DNA from: Chrysaora quinquecirrha
Lineage: Eukaryota; Cnidaria; Scyphozoa; Semaeostomeae; Pelagiidae
Length of the DNA: 64,000 nt
Reading direction: 5' to 3'
Assembly (NCBI GenBank): GCA_014526335.1
Contig: JACTAT010000174.1
Location: 1 to 64,000 of the forward strand
Made by a program: the position numbers and the translations under genes. The notes beneath the pieces are model-generated. The model worked only from the letters and a program-made list of their open reading frames with translations. It was not told the origin of the DNA and ran no database searches. Positions within the stretch are counted from its first letter, which is position 1; each line of letters starts with the position of its first letter. Shown here in pieces: positions 12,501 to 27,500 of this stretch.

Positions 12501-15500
12501 ATATGTCATTACGAATCAAAATTCACCAAGAAAAGTGAAAGCAGACGAAAATAAGACCATTTTTAATAAAGTTTGTGCTGATTATCGATAAACCTATACC
12601 CATATTTATACCAATTTTCAGAAAATTAAGACCAATGTTTATACCAAAATCATGCAAAAACGATACCCTTTAGGCGGCATGTCCCCGGTCCACCTTGTTC
12701 CCGGGCCCTAATCGAATTTCCTCGAATCTCAACCGTCAAATCGATTTTGGCCCTGGTACCGGCACAAAATCTGCCAAAATGCTGACAATTTTGGCCTAGG
12801 CATAGAAACAAGATGTAGATTCCGAAAGCAGATGTTCTTAGAAAGGAAATGCAAAGAATTTCATTGATAACTGTAAGGCACCTCGAATAAGCCCTCCCTC
12901 GAATTAGCCCCACCCTAGAGCGAGAAATTGTTAATAAGCCCCCTCGAATAAGCCCCCACCCCTGACATGTTGGTGTTAGCCTTTTGAGTCCATATTGGTA
13001 CTTTATCGAGTTATGACAGAAAATGCATTCTCTAAGTCGATGATAAATCATGCTTTTGTGAATAATTTTATAAGCCCCCTTCGTTTAAGCCCCCACCTCG
13101 AATAAGCCCCCTCAAAAATAATGAAAATAATTAAGCCCCAGGGGCTAATTCCGATCTTTGCACGTGGAGAGGATTCCCTTACTCAAATGTCTACCATTTT
13201 CCTGAAAAATGTCGTGCCAACCCAGACCTCTTTGAAAAGGTCTATTGAGATTTTGCCAAAGTGGCATACCACAATAGATGGGATTCGAACCTGGACTGCA
13301 TGACCAGAGCGCCAACGACATTTCCACTGATCTATAGAGCTCAATGAAATCGTCGACGAGTAGCTCTCCAAGTCGTACGGCCCAAGGCTCTCCTCCGTTA
13401 GACTTTTGTGTTTCGGCTATGTCGAGCCTTCTTCAGCACCATACATATTTGTATTTATTTGTCATGAATGGTGAGCACATAGGATAGATTTTTCCCAGGT
13501 GGCATACTCTTAATAAATGGGATTCGAGCCTGAATTGCCTGACCAGAGGGGCAACGACGTTTCTACTCAGCTTTTGAGCTGAAAGAAATCGCCGAGTAAC
13601 TCTCCAAATCATACAGCCCCAGGATCTCCAACCGCCTGTTTTCCGGCTATTTTAGCCTTCTTCAGCACCATACATATTTATATACTATATACTTACCTTA
13701 TACACACTTTATTTTACACTTTATATACTTTTCCTTAATAGCGTTCGATTTGGGAACAATTTCTCTCTGAAGTGTGGGGAATCATCCAGCTCTGGAGTCA
13801 GGAGAATTTGGAGCCTCCAAAGTCTCCGATTTCCCCTTGTGTTGTCCAAAAGAACGGGCCAGTCCCGATTCTACCATCCCCACGTCACGACCGTCCTACT
13901 TATTTTTTTCTTGCAGATTGGATTCGAGAAACATTGGCTGAGAATTCTCAAAATATTCATAGCTCCAATGGCAACGAGGCTGTATGAAGGATATTACCCG
14001 GATGTAAATATTCAGTTTCTTATATCTTGTTTTCTGTTTTTCACATAGCGTTAGGTTGGGGCTTATACTGTTGCAGAATCAAGTACTTTAAGGTCTTCTT
14101 GTGCCGGGGGGTGGCACGTTTTCATATTTTTACCTGGGTGTGTGGACAGTGGAATTTTTTAGACCCATCCTCAGGTACTTCTATTTTACGAAAACCCACC
14201 CATAAGTAATTGAAATTTTCGCACCAATTTTAGGACTAAAACCACCAAAATCGCATACCCATTCTCGGGTAAAATGAAGGAAGAAAGTCACCCATTCTGG
14301 CCGCACATCCCCACTACTCCAATAATTAAGAGTGCCCCCTTCCGGTTATCTTGAGTTTGTGATTTTCACGGGTTGCGGGTTTGACCGATTTTGTCTTCGG
14401 GTTTTCGGGTTTTTCCACAAAATCTTGCGGGTTTTCGGGTCGAGTATATTTAACGGGCAACGGGTTTTGCCATTTTTCTAGCTCGGGTTTCGTGTATTGT
14501 AGCAAAATTGTGCGGGTTTTCAGGTTTTAAACCTCCCAAAGGATATCAATGTGTCAAATTCGTAAAACTAAGGCCATCCGGGTTTTCTGGTTTGTCCCAA
14601 TTCTCCTCCGGGTTTTCGAGTTTTAATACCCCCAAAGCCCCTTTTATTGTTCTAAACCCATAGGCTCGTGCAATCATGAACTTCGTTGTCAAGTACACAC
14701 CAAGTGGCCAGAAATTGCTTAGGCCTCATCACGATTCATCAACATTCACGATCAATGTGGCTTTGAATCGACCTCATATTGACTACGAGGTAAGCCTATT
14801 CCTATTCTTTTGGTTTTATGCCATTTGGTTTGCATTTCTTATCTTCTTATCATTCTGGACTCGGTTTGACTGTTGCTTTTGCCGATATCCCGCTCTTCTT
14901 GAACTGTGTGCAAACGGGCTGTTTTATTCCATGTAAATGCAAGAAACCGTACACCCCGGCAGTGACCATTGTATCCGGGTCATAACGCCTGCACCGGACA
15001 TGTTAGAATGGCCGGGCTGGCCGGGTGACACTGGCTTATTATTTGTGAATCAATCATGTAAAACCAAGCTGCCGTGAAGCAATGTAGGTTGCTAACGGAC
15101 AAAATCCGCCTCGTCTAAACATACCTTAGTATAGTATCTTTAAGGTATCACTGTTGGAATTTGTTGATTTTATAGGATCAATTTAAAATAAAATTGGACA
15201 ACAAGGCTGACATTGTACAGAATCTCAATGGGAACACAGGTAAACCAAACATATTTTGCTTTGGAGTGACGTCTTGCCATTGGAAAGCTTATAAGAATCT
15301 GTTGGTAATTTGTATGTGCTTTAGACCTTTTCAAAGAGGTCTAGGTCGGCGAGAGATTTTCTGGAAGATGATGGAAATCTTGGATAAGGAATCACCTTCG
15401 CCTGCACCGACCTGAATTGCAGTCACTGCAGGATAGGTCGGGCAGCAAATTTTGCTTCAAATTTATGATTAACTGGAGTAAAAATGAAGAGAAAAACTCA

Positions 15501-18500
15501 GGTTCCAGCATCTTTTTGCATCTTTTTTCCTGAGTTTCTGTAGATATTTTCAATATTTATTGTCGCAGGTCCCTTTTCTCGTTTTTGTCGTTCATTATTC
15601 GTTAATTTCTAGACTTATTACATGAGTCCCACTCTTCGCAAACAGCAACAACAACAACAACCATACAGCTGTTTGCTCAGAGTGGTTTGAGCGTCCAGCA
15701 TAGACTCAATAGCGATAACTACGACTCGTGTAATAAGTCTAACATCGCCCGTGGTGATTCATGGAATGGTCCGAGTAAGGTTTGTATTTTAGGCCCTTAA
15801 CCCTTTGTGGATCATAACAACACTTCGAGTTCCCTAACCAAAGTTGACCGAATTTTCCCATTGGGTTCCTTCCACCAAGACATTTTAGGCCCTAACGATC
15901 ACACATTCTTGGTCAAACAGTTGATTTTCAACAACTGTGACTTGGCCTCAGGGATTCGCACCATATTGTGGATTTTATGAGTCAAATAACGCGAAATTTT
16001 GTCATTTTATAGTGGCATCTCTGGTTGTTCGAAACAGAGGTCTCAATGATTGATAAAGTACGGTCTTTGAAGTCCTTTTGAAGCTTAAACCCCGGGGGCA
16101 CTTCACTTATGAATGGACGGGGATGTGCTGCCCAGATTTCGGAAACCCACCCACTTATAATGTAAACCTTTGCAGAAACAGACCTATTTTATGAGTAGAA
16201 ATAAGCGGAATATGAGAATAATAAGACTTTCTAGACTTATTTATTGCTTGATATTGTACTACGAACATCTTTGACGCGATTTTGCCATAAATTGTAACTA
16301 CGCCATTAATCACATGATCACATGATATGTAGAACTCTATAAATACTATCTCTGTCAAGTTAGAATTTCGGTCATCTCACATTGGTCATCTTATAATTGC
16401 AACGTTAAAACTCTGTCTCTGTCTTGAGTTATTTTCTACTGCGTCACAGCAAATTCTGCTACATCAACACAGCAAAAACATCATAATTTTGCAATTTTGT
16501 TGAGAAAATTCCCAGAATTTCATATTTTTCTGAAAAATACCTACATTATTGAAAAATCTACCTACTTTTTATGATTTCTACCTTAGGTTTACCTTTCTAC
16601 CTACAAACCTCCAAAAATCCCTGCTGTAAGTGGAAATCCTTACGAGTGGCAGCCTTAAAGAATCTGTTTGACATTGACTGATTATCTTTTTCTTTCTTTG
16701 AAGTTATTTTTGAACACGGTTGGCAATTATATTGCAAAGAGCTGGACATTCGATAATGGATGCATGAGCTGCACTGAGGATGTTTTCAATCTTGCAGATA
16801 TTAAGGTATCGCGATGCTTGAAGTAGACTCGCTACGCAAGTCTCTGTTATGCTCTTTTAAACTGATAGGTCGCTAATAACTGAGCTCTTCCTGAGCTTCC
16901 CTGAACAACAACAACAGCAACTGCAGCGAGGGGGGAGGGACTGATGTAGCAAGTCTATGGTTGAAGGTCAAGCCGTGGCTGCACGTGCGATTTTCGCTTT
17001 AAATGGCGATCGGACGTGTAAAGCCAGAAATAAAATTTTTAACAAAATGGCCTGTTACCTGAAGCAATACGGTCGTAAAATTTTGTTTTTTTGAGTGTTA
17101 CTCTTCGATTTCGTTGAGCTCTTTAGCTCAGTGGAGATATTGTCTGCATCTTGTCATACAGTCCATGTTCGAATCTCGTATATTGTGGCATGCCACTTGT
17201 GGAGAAATCTTTCCTAATGCTCGCCATCCATAACAAATATATATGAATATGTATGGTGGTGAAGAAGGCTCAACATAGCCAAAACAGTCAAACGGGAGGA
17301 GGGCCTTGGCTGTATGACTTGGAGAGTTACTCAGCGATTTCATTGAGCTCTATAGTTCAGTTTAAACGTCGTTGGCCAGGCCATCTAGTCATGCAGTCCG
17401 GGGTCGAATCCTACCTAATGTGATATGCCACTTGTGGAAAAATCTTTTCTAATGTTCGCCATTCATGAAAATATCAAAAATATGTACGATGCTGAAAAAG
17501 GCCTAGCATAGCCGAAACCCAAATTGTCAAGCGGGAGAAAAGCCTTGGGCTATATGAAATTGAGTGTTACTCGGCGATTTCATTGAGCTCTATAGCTCAG
17601 TGGAAACGTCGTTGGCTCTCTGGTCACAAGTCCAGCTTCGAATACCAACTGTTGCGGTATGCCACTCGGAGAACGATCTTTCTTAAAACTGCGAAAATTA
17701 ACGATATAATAAGAGACTTTCGTTTTCTCCTTTTCATGTCCTTAATGGCCCCGTTTATACGAGACCGGTTCACTTTTGATCCGTATCAAAAGTGATACAG
17801 ATCGGTTGCGTTTTCATGGAGCCGCACCACTTATGTTACTGAGAGGCTTTCCGTTTACACAAGTGCGGATTCGCATGAAATAGAGGCCTGACTAACGAAG
17901 TGAGGCTGAAATTCGAACAAAATGTGGGTGTGAGCTGATTGCGCATAACCGTTTTTAAAAACGGATCAAAAGTAAGCCGGATTGGCAGTTTACACGAGAC
18001 AGGATCACTTAGAAAACGTGTCGCTAGAAGGATCAAAATTGATCTGGCTATCTGTATCGATTTTGATGCGGATTGCTTGGTCTTGTGTAAACGGGAAGCG
18101 TATCCGTATCAATTTTGATTTGGATTCAAACTGATCCTTCCTCGTGAGTTTTATCATCCTTAGATACCCCTCCATTACCACAGATTTTGCTCTCTTTTAC
18201 CTTCGTGTTACATATACGTAAAAAATATATACAAACCTCTGCATTATCTCCGGTTTACCCCTTTTTTACCTCCATATCGCCTCTGCATGACGAACATATT
18301 ACCTCCGTATTGCCTCCGTATAGTGAACATATTACCTCTGATTCCCTCTGTGTGATCTCCAATTACATCTCTATTACCTCTATATTACTTCTGTGTTACC
18401 TTTTTGTAACAAGCGTATTACCTCTGTATAACGAACGTGTTGCCTGTGTATTATGTTTGTATTAACTTTGGCTTTCCTCTTTATTTCCTCTTTATTACCT

Positions 18501-21500
18501 TGTTGAACCTCTGTATTACCTTTGCATTACCTCTTTATTACCTTCAATCGCCTGTTTTTAACCTCGAACTACCTCTTTATTATCGTTATATCTCCTCTTT
18601 GTCTTACCTGTATATTACCTTTGTAATACCTCTGTTTTACCTCGCTTTTTTCTCTGTATACCTCCATATCACCGGTATATTGCCTCTGTATTTCGTCTTA
18701 ATTACTGTACTTATCAATAACCTCTGTATTAACTCTGTACTACCTCTTCATTTCCTCCAATTACATCTTCATCGTCTTTATATTACCTCTGTGTTACTTT
18801 TGTCATACCTCTGTTTTTACCTCCCATCGCCTCTGTATTACCGTACTTCCATATCACCTGTATAAAATTACCTCTGTATTTCATCTGTATTAATGTACCT
18901 ATTAATAACCTCTGTATTACCTCCAATTACCTCTTTCTTATCCTTGTGTTACCTCTTCTGTGTTACCCTTGCTTCATTTTACCTCTGTATTACCTTTGTA
19001 ATTCTTCTGTTTTACCTCCCATTGCCCTGTATTACTGTACCTCCATATCACCTGTGCATTACCTCTGTATTTCGTCTGTATTAGTGTACCAGTTAATAAC
19101 TCTGTATTAACTCTGCATTACCTCTTTATTTCCTCCAATTACCTCTTCATTATCTTTATATTACCGCTGTGTTACCTATGTCATACCTATACCTCTGTAC
19201 ACCCTATTTCATAGCGAGCCTTTATTGCAGTACCTTATATTTTCAAAATTAGCTATTCTGTTTTCTATTTCCTGTTGGTATTATATTCTTTCCCATGAGG
19301 TTTTGTGTCGTTTCTTCTTCATTCCTATAGGTTTTTTAGTCAATTGTTTACTTCGTTTTTTTATAGAACTGTCATTGCTCCAATGTTTGCAAGATATGAA
19401 AAGCTTTGGTCGAACTTTTGGGGAGCCGTTGGAGAAGATGGATTTTATGCGAGATCTGATGATTATGTTGATATTGTCAAATACAACAGAATGTAAGTTG
19501 CAAAAATAAACTAAGGGTTATGCCTTTTTTACCTCAATGATACTTCATGCCTCAAAAAATCGGAAATTTAGCAGCGCCATATCATAGCTGCATACCAATG
19601 TTTGGTCGTGGGGATTTGTAGTCAACCACCTAAGGGATTTCTAGGGGTCTACATTTTTAAATTCATACCCTTCGGCGCTCGGAAAAAGGGAGACCCCAGT
19701 GGTGTAGAGAGGGACATCTCAGGGAGCTCTCTCCGCTGTGAAATTATGCAATACCGTGCAATAGAATGCAATACAATACAATACTGTACAATTCAATGCA
19801 TACAATGCAAGACAACGCAATACAATGCAATGCAATACAATGCAATCGATACAATACAACTCAACACAATACAATACTATCGATGCAATACAATACAATA
19901 CAACGCAATACTGTACAATACGATGCAATACAATGCAATCGATGCAATCGATACAATACAATGCAATACAGTACAATGTAATGCAATAAAATTAAATCGA
20001 TACAATACAATACAAACCATTACAATACAATGCAATACAATACAATACAATACAATATAATACAATACATTACAATACAATAAGATACAATACAATACAA
20101 TACCATGCAATGTAATACATACAATGCAATATAATACTATATAAAACTATACAATGCAATGGAAAACATACAATGCAATACAACGCACTACAATGCAATG
20201 CAATACATTAGAGTTAGCCGAGCTGGATCTGCGATGTGGGGGTTTTTCCCAAAGGTCAATATTCTGTAATGACTATCCGTTATTCATTTACATGTTCAAA
20301 GTCATTGATTACACTGTTATATTTGAACAAGTGGCATACCACAATAGATGGGATTCAAACCTGGACTGCATGACCAGAGGGCCAACGGCGTTTCCACTGA
20401 TCTATAGAGCTCAATGACATCGTCGAGTAACTCTCCAAATCATACAGCCCAAGGCTCTCCTCCAGTTTGACTTTTTGTGTTTCGGCTATGTTGAGCCTTC
20501 TTCAGCACCATACCTATTTTTATATAATTGTCATAAATGGCGAGCACTAGGATAGATTTTTCCCCATACAGCAGACCATAGTAGATTGGATTCGGACAAA
20601 TATAATATATATATACACTTCATGACAAATATATATAAATAGTTATGGTGCTGAAGAAGGCTCAACATAGCCGAAACACGAAAAGCCAAATGGGAGGAGA
20701 GCCTTGGGCTGTATGACTTGGAGAGTTACTCGGCGATTTCATTGAGCTCTAAAGCTCAGTGGAAACGTCGTTGGCTCTCTGATCATGCAGTCCTGGGTTC
20801 AAATCCCATCAATTGTGGCATGCCACTTGTTGAAAAATCTACCCTAGTTTTTGCCATTCATGACAAATATATTGAAACCAAATGTATTCCACAGTGAATA
20901 TCTTGATGCGGATATGGTATTTGCCAACAATCTTAGAAATGACGTAAGTTACTAAAAATATCATCAATTTCAACGCAAAACGACATGAAATCAGTTGATC
21001 GGATTGTTTTTCTCATAGATTTGGTTCTGCTGCTTAAAATACACGGAGGCCCCCCAAGCGGTTCTGCGATTTTTTATGCGTGATTTCGTGCAACGAAATT
21101 TTTTTGCACGTGAATGTGTGAACCTAAACACCTGCGTGTTGCGTGAAATGCTTTGGTACGGCTCGTGATTTCGTGATATACAGTTTTTGCGACATAATTG
21201 AGAGGTTGCTTGAATGCAGGAATGCCCTTTTATCCATCAAGCATTGCCAGCTAACTATATTTCTGTCATTCTCTAATATGATGACTGAATTAAGACCCAA
21301 AAAATCTTAATTTTGTGTGTTCTCTGTAACCAACTCGTCGTGGAAAGAATTTTTCAAAGCCAATCCTTGAGATGTATGAAGTTCAACATCCTGAATATTG
21401 ATCCTTCTCAAAATTTCGGGGAGCAACGCCTGAAGTTGTATGCACGTGAAAATGACGTTTTATCATGCGTGATTGCGTGAATCGTCGAAAAATTGCGCGT

Positions 21501-24500
21501 GATTTTGCACCCCCCTTGGGGGGCCTCTACACGGGGGGGTCTTCCATAGTAAAGGTACCTGGGGTGAGACGGAGTGACCTACAGAGCTAGCATACGGCAG
21601 AAACGTACGAGGGAGGATGGTATGGAAAGTTAGAGCGCCATGAGACGTTGCCTGAAGCAGGACTGGCTTGGACAGGTTGTCTAGAAGAATAGCTTTCATC
21701 ATTTTCTTGTTCTTTTCTAGGGTGTCTTCATGTACATAACAAATTTGGAGTATTTCGGACATTTAAAAGATACAGATAATTATCAGACCAATCACAAACA
21801 CAATGACATGTATGAGCTATTCAGTAATCAATTGGTAAGTGTAGCAAGTCATCCCCCTGTATTATCTACATTGCTCGTTGACAAACCTAGTAAAACTGTT
21901 CATTTCCAGGGTTGAAGTGCAGCGAATGGCACGAACTCTAACTCTAAGGCCCTTTTCATAAGATCAAACACTTTTCATCAAACATTGAAACTTGCGTAGT
22001 TTTTGACTGCCTGGCCACGTCGCAAAACATCCTGGGGTACTTCATTGTTCCAATGACTAGACGTGCCGCCCAGTTTTTCCAGACCCACCCATGTCTACCG
22101 ATAAATTCTGTTTCTCGTGGTACCCATGTATAGAAAAAACAAAGAAACTTTTTACCCATTTGTACCAATATCTCAAATGTTTGAACCCAATTTAACGCCT
22201 GAGGCAACTCGAAATGCGTCGAAAAGTCATTTGCTCTGAAAACTAAAACGCACTTTTTATCAAGCTTTTCAAAGCAATGCATGTCTAAAATGTGATATAT
22301 ATTTTGCTACCCATGTGTAGAGAAATTAATTAATTAACTAATTAATTAATTAATTAATTAATCAATTAATTCTTTACGAAAAATCAACCCATATGTAGGA
22401 AAATTGGCGCTGAAAAAAATAACCCATTTGGGCGGCACGTCTAGTATAAGGAACAATGGAAGTACCCACGCCGGGCAAAACATTGCCTATAAAGCAGAAT
22501 CTGCTTGTCATCTTAAGAAGAATTCAACATTTCTTCAATTGAATAAATCTCAAGATTTCTATTTCCAACACTATCTTGTGAAATCATTTATTTACAAAGT
22601 TTGCAATTGTGATCGAATATTTGAATTTATCGTAAACGAACCTTAGGCCCCCCGGGGGTCACTTGACTTAATTTTGGATAGGCACATGCCGCCCAAGAAT
22701 CAAAATGCCTACCCAAAATGCCTACCCATATTTATACCAAATTCCTGAAAAAGTACACCCAAAAGTATGCCATAATATTATCTCCAACATTGCTATATAT
22801 GCTAAATGTACTATAATATGTCATTACGAATCAAAATTCACCAAGAAAAGTGAAAGCAGACGAAAATAAGACCATTTTTAATAAAGTTTGTGCTGATTAT
22901 CGATAAACCTATACCCATATTTATACCAATTTTCAGAAAATTAAGACCAATGTTTATACCAAAATCATGCAAAAACGATACCCCTTTAGGCGGCATGTCC
23001 CCGGTCCACCTTGTTCCCGGGCCCCTAATCGAATTTCCTCGAATCTCAACCGTCAAATCGATTTTGGCCCTGGTACCGGCCACAAAATCTGCCAAAATGC
23101 TGACAATTTTGGCCTAGGCATAGAAACAAGATGTAGATTCCGAAAGCAGATGTTCTTAGAAAGGAAATGCAAAGAATTTCATTGATAACTGTAAGGCAAG
23201 ATACAATATCGCATGTAGCATCATTTTTTGGTTTTTATAGATGTTTTTTACATAGTTTTCGGCCTATTTTGGTGTGAAATTTTGAAGAAACTGTGACGTC
23301 ACTTAAAATTTCTTTTGTTTGAACAGCCATTCAAATTGGGAATAGACAAGGCCGATACCAGGGTCGAATATGGACAGCGGAGTTTCACGTAGAGGCCTAT
23401 TCACCCTGGGGACGAGGTTGGTCCCCGGTATCCAAATTCTATTAATTCATGCTAAACTTCGTTTTTTTCAGGATTGGGAAGATAGATATCTGCACGAAAA
23501 TTATTCAAAATATTTAGATAAAAAGCAAGTTCCGGAAGTTCCGCAGGTAAAATGAATTTATTCTTCTTACCTTGAGCCAGCGACAACTTGTCACAGCTTT
23601 TCGAAAGCAGAATAATTGCTGCATTTCTACGTGTGGTATTGCTTCGAAATTGTCACTGTTTTGAGATTGAGCTTAGGCGGCGAAAAGGGTCCCTTAGCTG
23701 CGTTTGAACCCGGTTCTTAATGAGTAAAGTTCCAAAAAGATCCTGATCGTTCTTGGTTCACTTAGGCATCCTGATTACAGGAGACCTATCTTACAGTAGT
23801 CATTTGAGTTCACTTAGGAAAGCGTAATGACTTAGAACCGTATTCCTCTGGCCCATTGCGACCACTTGCTGCCAATTCTTTTTAGTTTTTGAGTTCACGA
23901 CCAAAATGTTAGGAAGGCCTAAGAAATTCAGACGCTACCTGCAAGGAATTGAGAATTGAGGTAATGCTTTACCGTAATCCTCGAATTGGCCCTCCTCGAA
24001 TAAGCCTTCCCCTCGAATTAGCCCCCACCCTAGAGTGAGAAATTCTCAATAAGCCCCCCTCGAATAAGCCCCTACCTTTGACTTGTTGGTGTTAAACTTT
24101 TGGGTCCATATTGGTACTTTATCGAGTTATGACAGAAGAATGCATTCTCTAAGTCGATGATAAATCATGCTTTTGTGAATAATTTTATAAGCCCCCTTCG
24201 TTTAAGCCCCCGCTTCGAATAAGCCCCCCCCTCAAAAATAATAAAAAATAATTAAGCCCTTAGGGACTAATTCGAGGATTTTCGGAAATTCAAATTCTCT
24301 ATTTATTTTCAGCCATGCCCTGATGTTTTTTGGTTTCCATTCATGACAGAGAATTTTACAACAGATCTCGTTGAAGTAAGTTGAGTTAACGTTTGTTTTG
24401 ATGTTGAATTTGGTACAAAATTTGAATGTCATTTAAAAGCTGTTGAAAAGTGTTGAAAAAAGGGACTAAAAGCTCTTAGATAGAGTATTCCATCCTAAAC

Positions 24501-27500
24501 ATTTTATTTTTGACCCTCAAAACAATGTTGATAGATTTTGAAAACATTCGCATTTCTTTTGCTAGGAGATGGAACATTTTGGCGGATGGTCTAGTGGTGG
24601 CAATAAGGTATAATTTGTTTCTTAATCCAGATTTTTATGATTGCTTTGTTCTCTAAAACTAACAGCATAGACCTTTTCAAAGAGGTCTGGGTCGGCGCGT
24701 AGTTTTTCTGGAAAATGGTGCATATCTGGAGTAAGGGAATCCCCTCTGCATGGAACGACAATTGCTTTAGGAGAGTTAGTGCAGCAGATTTTACTTCTAC
24801 TTCACGAATAATAGAAGAAAAGGGGGAGAAAAGGAATCTATGACAGTAAATGCTGATATTATCTGTAGAAAGTCAAGAAAGAAGATGCAAATAACTAACA
24901 AAAAGAAAAATACTTGATTAAATGCCTCTTTGGGCAGATAAACTGGCATTCGAAACCTTTCACTTTTTTCCCATTAAATGTGAATTTGCAGCAAAATTTG
25001 TGCAATATCTCTTTTGAAAGGACCGCAATTCCGATCTTCGCACGTGGAGAGGATTCCCTTATTGAAAATGTCTACCATTTTCCAGAATAAGAGAGGATTC
25101 CCTTACTCAAAATGTCTACCATTTTCCAGAAAAATATCGCGCCAACCCAGACCTCTTTGAAAAGGTCTATTGGTTGGCCTTTCAACTACAGCTACACGGA
25201 AAAGAAACAGCGGTATAAACTAGACTACATAATGACTACATCAATGACATCCATGCTTTCTATTACATAATATTTTCAATCTTTAGGATGATCGTCTTGC
25301 TGGTGGATACGAAAACGTCCCAACAGTCGATATTCATATGAACCAGGTAAGGCTTGCATTTTGTTATGATTTACACATGTTGTGGTATAATATACCGGAA
25401 AATGGGTGTAGCTATGGTTTTGAGTACCTGGCCCTTATATTTGTTATTAATGGCAAACACTGTGAAAGATTTCCCCACAAGTGACATACCACAATAGATT
25501 GGATTCGAACCTGGATTGTGTGATCAGAAAGTCAACGATATTTCCACTGAGCTATAGAGCTCAATGAAATCACTGAGAAACTCTCCAAGCCTTACAGCTC
25601 GGGTCCTTCCTACCTTTTGTCTTCGTTTCAGCTACGTTAAGCCACTGTCAGTGCAGTACGTATTTATGTATATTTCTTTAACAGCAAACACTAGCCTAAG
25701 GGTAGACTTTCCCACGAGTCGCATATCACAATAGATGGGATTCAAGCATGGACTAGATGATCAGAGAGCCAACGACGTTTCCACTGAGCCGTAGAGCTCA
25801 ATGAAATCGCCGAGTAACTCTCCGAGTCATACAGCCTCTCTCCTACAGCTCTCCTCCGTTAGACTTTTGTGTTTTGGCTATGTTGAGCCTTCTTCAACAC
25901 CATACATATTTATATATATTTGTCATGAATGGCGAACACTAGGATAGATTTTGCCAAAAGTGGCATACCACAATAGATGGGATTCGAACCTGGACTGCAT
26001 GACCAGAGCGCCAACGACATTTCCACTGATCTATAGAGCTCAATGAAATCGTCGACGAGTAGCTCTCCAAGTCGTACGGCCCAAGGCTCTCCTCCGTTAG
26101 ACTTTTGTGTTTCGGCTATGTCGAGCCTTCTTCAGCACCATACATATTTGTATTTATTTGTCATGAATGGTGAGCACATAGGATAGATTTTTCCCAGGTG
26201 GCATACTCTTAATAAATGGGATTCGAGCCTGAATTGCCTGACCAGAGGGGCAACGACGTTTCTACTCAGCTTTTGAGCTGAAAGAAATCGCCGAGTAACT
26301 CTCCAAATCATACAGCCCCAGGATCTCCAACCGCCTGTTTTCCGGCTATTTTAGCCTTCTTCAGCACCATACATATTTATATACTATATACTTACCTTAT
26401 ACACACTTTATTTTACACTTTATATACTTTTCCTTAATAGCGTTCGAATCCCATCTATTTTGGTATAGACCTTATGTAGATTTGGAGTATACATTTTGTA
26501 GGTTGGTCCAGCCGTTAAGTTTCAGGGAACTGTATCATTTTGGGGGGGGCGGTATTGATTTCTGTGATATTTTTCAGTTAGGTAAGTTGTTTTAGGACTT
26601 TTACCTCTTAATTATCAAAAGTAGACTTTGGAGGCTTTCGATTCCAGACGCCAAAAGCGCACTTTCTTGAAAACGAAAGACTTTAAAAGATGTTGATTTG
26701 GAAGCAATTTCTTTCTGAAGTTTGCGAGATCTTCCAGCTCTGGAGTCAGGAGAGTTTGGAGCCTCCAAAGTCTCCGATTTTCCCGAGATTTGTCCAAAAG
26801 AACGGGCTTTCGATCACTCGGAAGTCTCCAGAAAAATAAGAAGCAGAAAAAGGTCCCAAGAAGTGCATTTATTATGTTATCAGGTTGCCATCACGCGATT
26901 ATTGAAGTCGCAACCGATTTGTAGAATGTGCCAAATGGAATCTGTTCCTACAGTCCCGATTCTACCATCCCCACGTCACGACCGTCCTACTTATTTTTTT
27001 CTTGCAGATTGGATTCGAGAAACATTGGCTGAGAATTCTCAAAATATTCATAGCTCCAATGGCAACGAGGCTGTATGAAGGATATTACCCGGATGTAAAT
27101 ATTCAGTTTCTTATATCTTGTTTTCTGTTTTTCACATAGCGTTAGGTTGGGGCTTATACTGTTGCAGAATCAAGTACTTTAAGGTCTTCTTGTGCCGGGG
27201 GGTGGCACGTTTTCATATTTTTACCTGGGTGTGTGGACAGTGGAATTTTTTAGACCCATCCTCAGGTACTTCTATTTTACGAAAACCCACCCGTAGGTAA
27301 TTGAAATTTTCGCACCAATTTTAGGACTAAAAACCACCAAAAATCGCATACCCATTCTCGGGTAAAATGAAGGAAGAAAGTCACCCATTCTGGCCGCACA
27401 TCCCCACTACTCCAATAATTAAGAGTGCCCCCCTTCCGGTTATCTTGAGTTTGTGATTTAATGGCTCAATCATTACACACTTGAAAAAATTAACTTTTAT

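Larger units (their letters stand above)
3434..15142 (+). repeat. PLOD internal duplication, copy 1 (about 11.7 kb)
   Basis: This block recurs in altered form at 15143-29038. The junction at 15142/15143 joins sequence equal to that ending at 29038 onto sequence equal to that starting at 3434, with only a 1-base overlap. Copy 1 keeps 10 intact exons (3467, 4344, 5375, 6437, 7672, 7917, 9255, 11403, 13917, 14664). Compared with copy 2 it lacks the exons at 20875, 23472, 24313, 24567 and 25287. Confidence 0.92.

Noticed and set aside
11403..14789. Reading copy 1 exons l, q, r as a genuine splice variant
   Set aside because: Joining l to q would skip the CPDVFWFP and [11 protein letters not shown] parts of the catalytic domain, and no terminal exon follows before exon d restarts.
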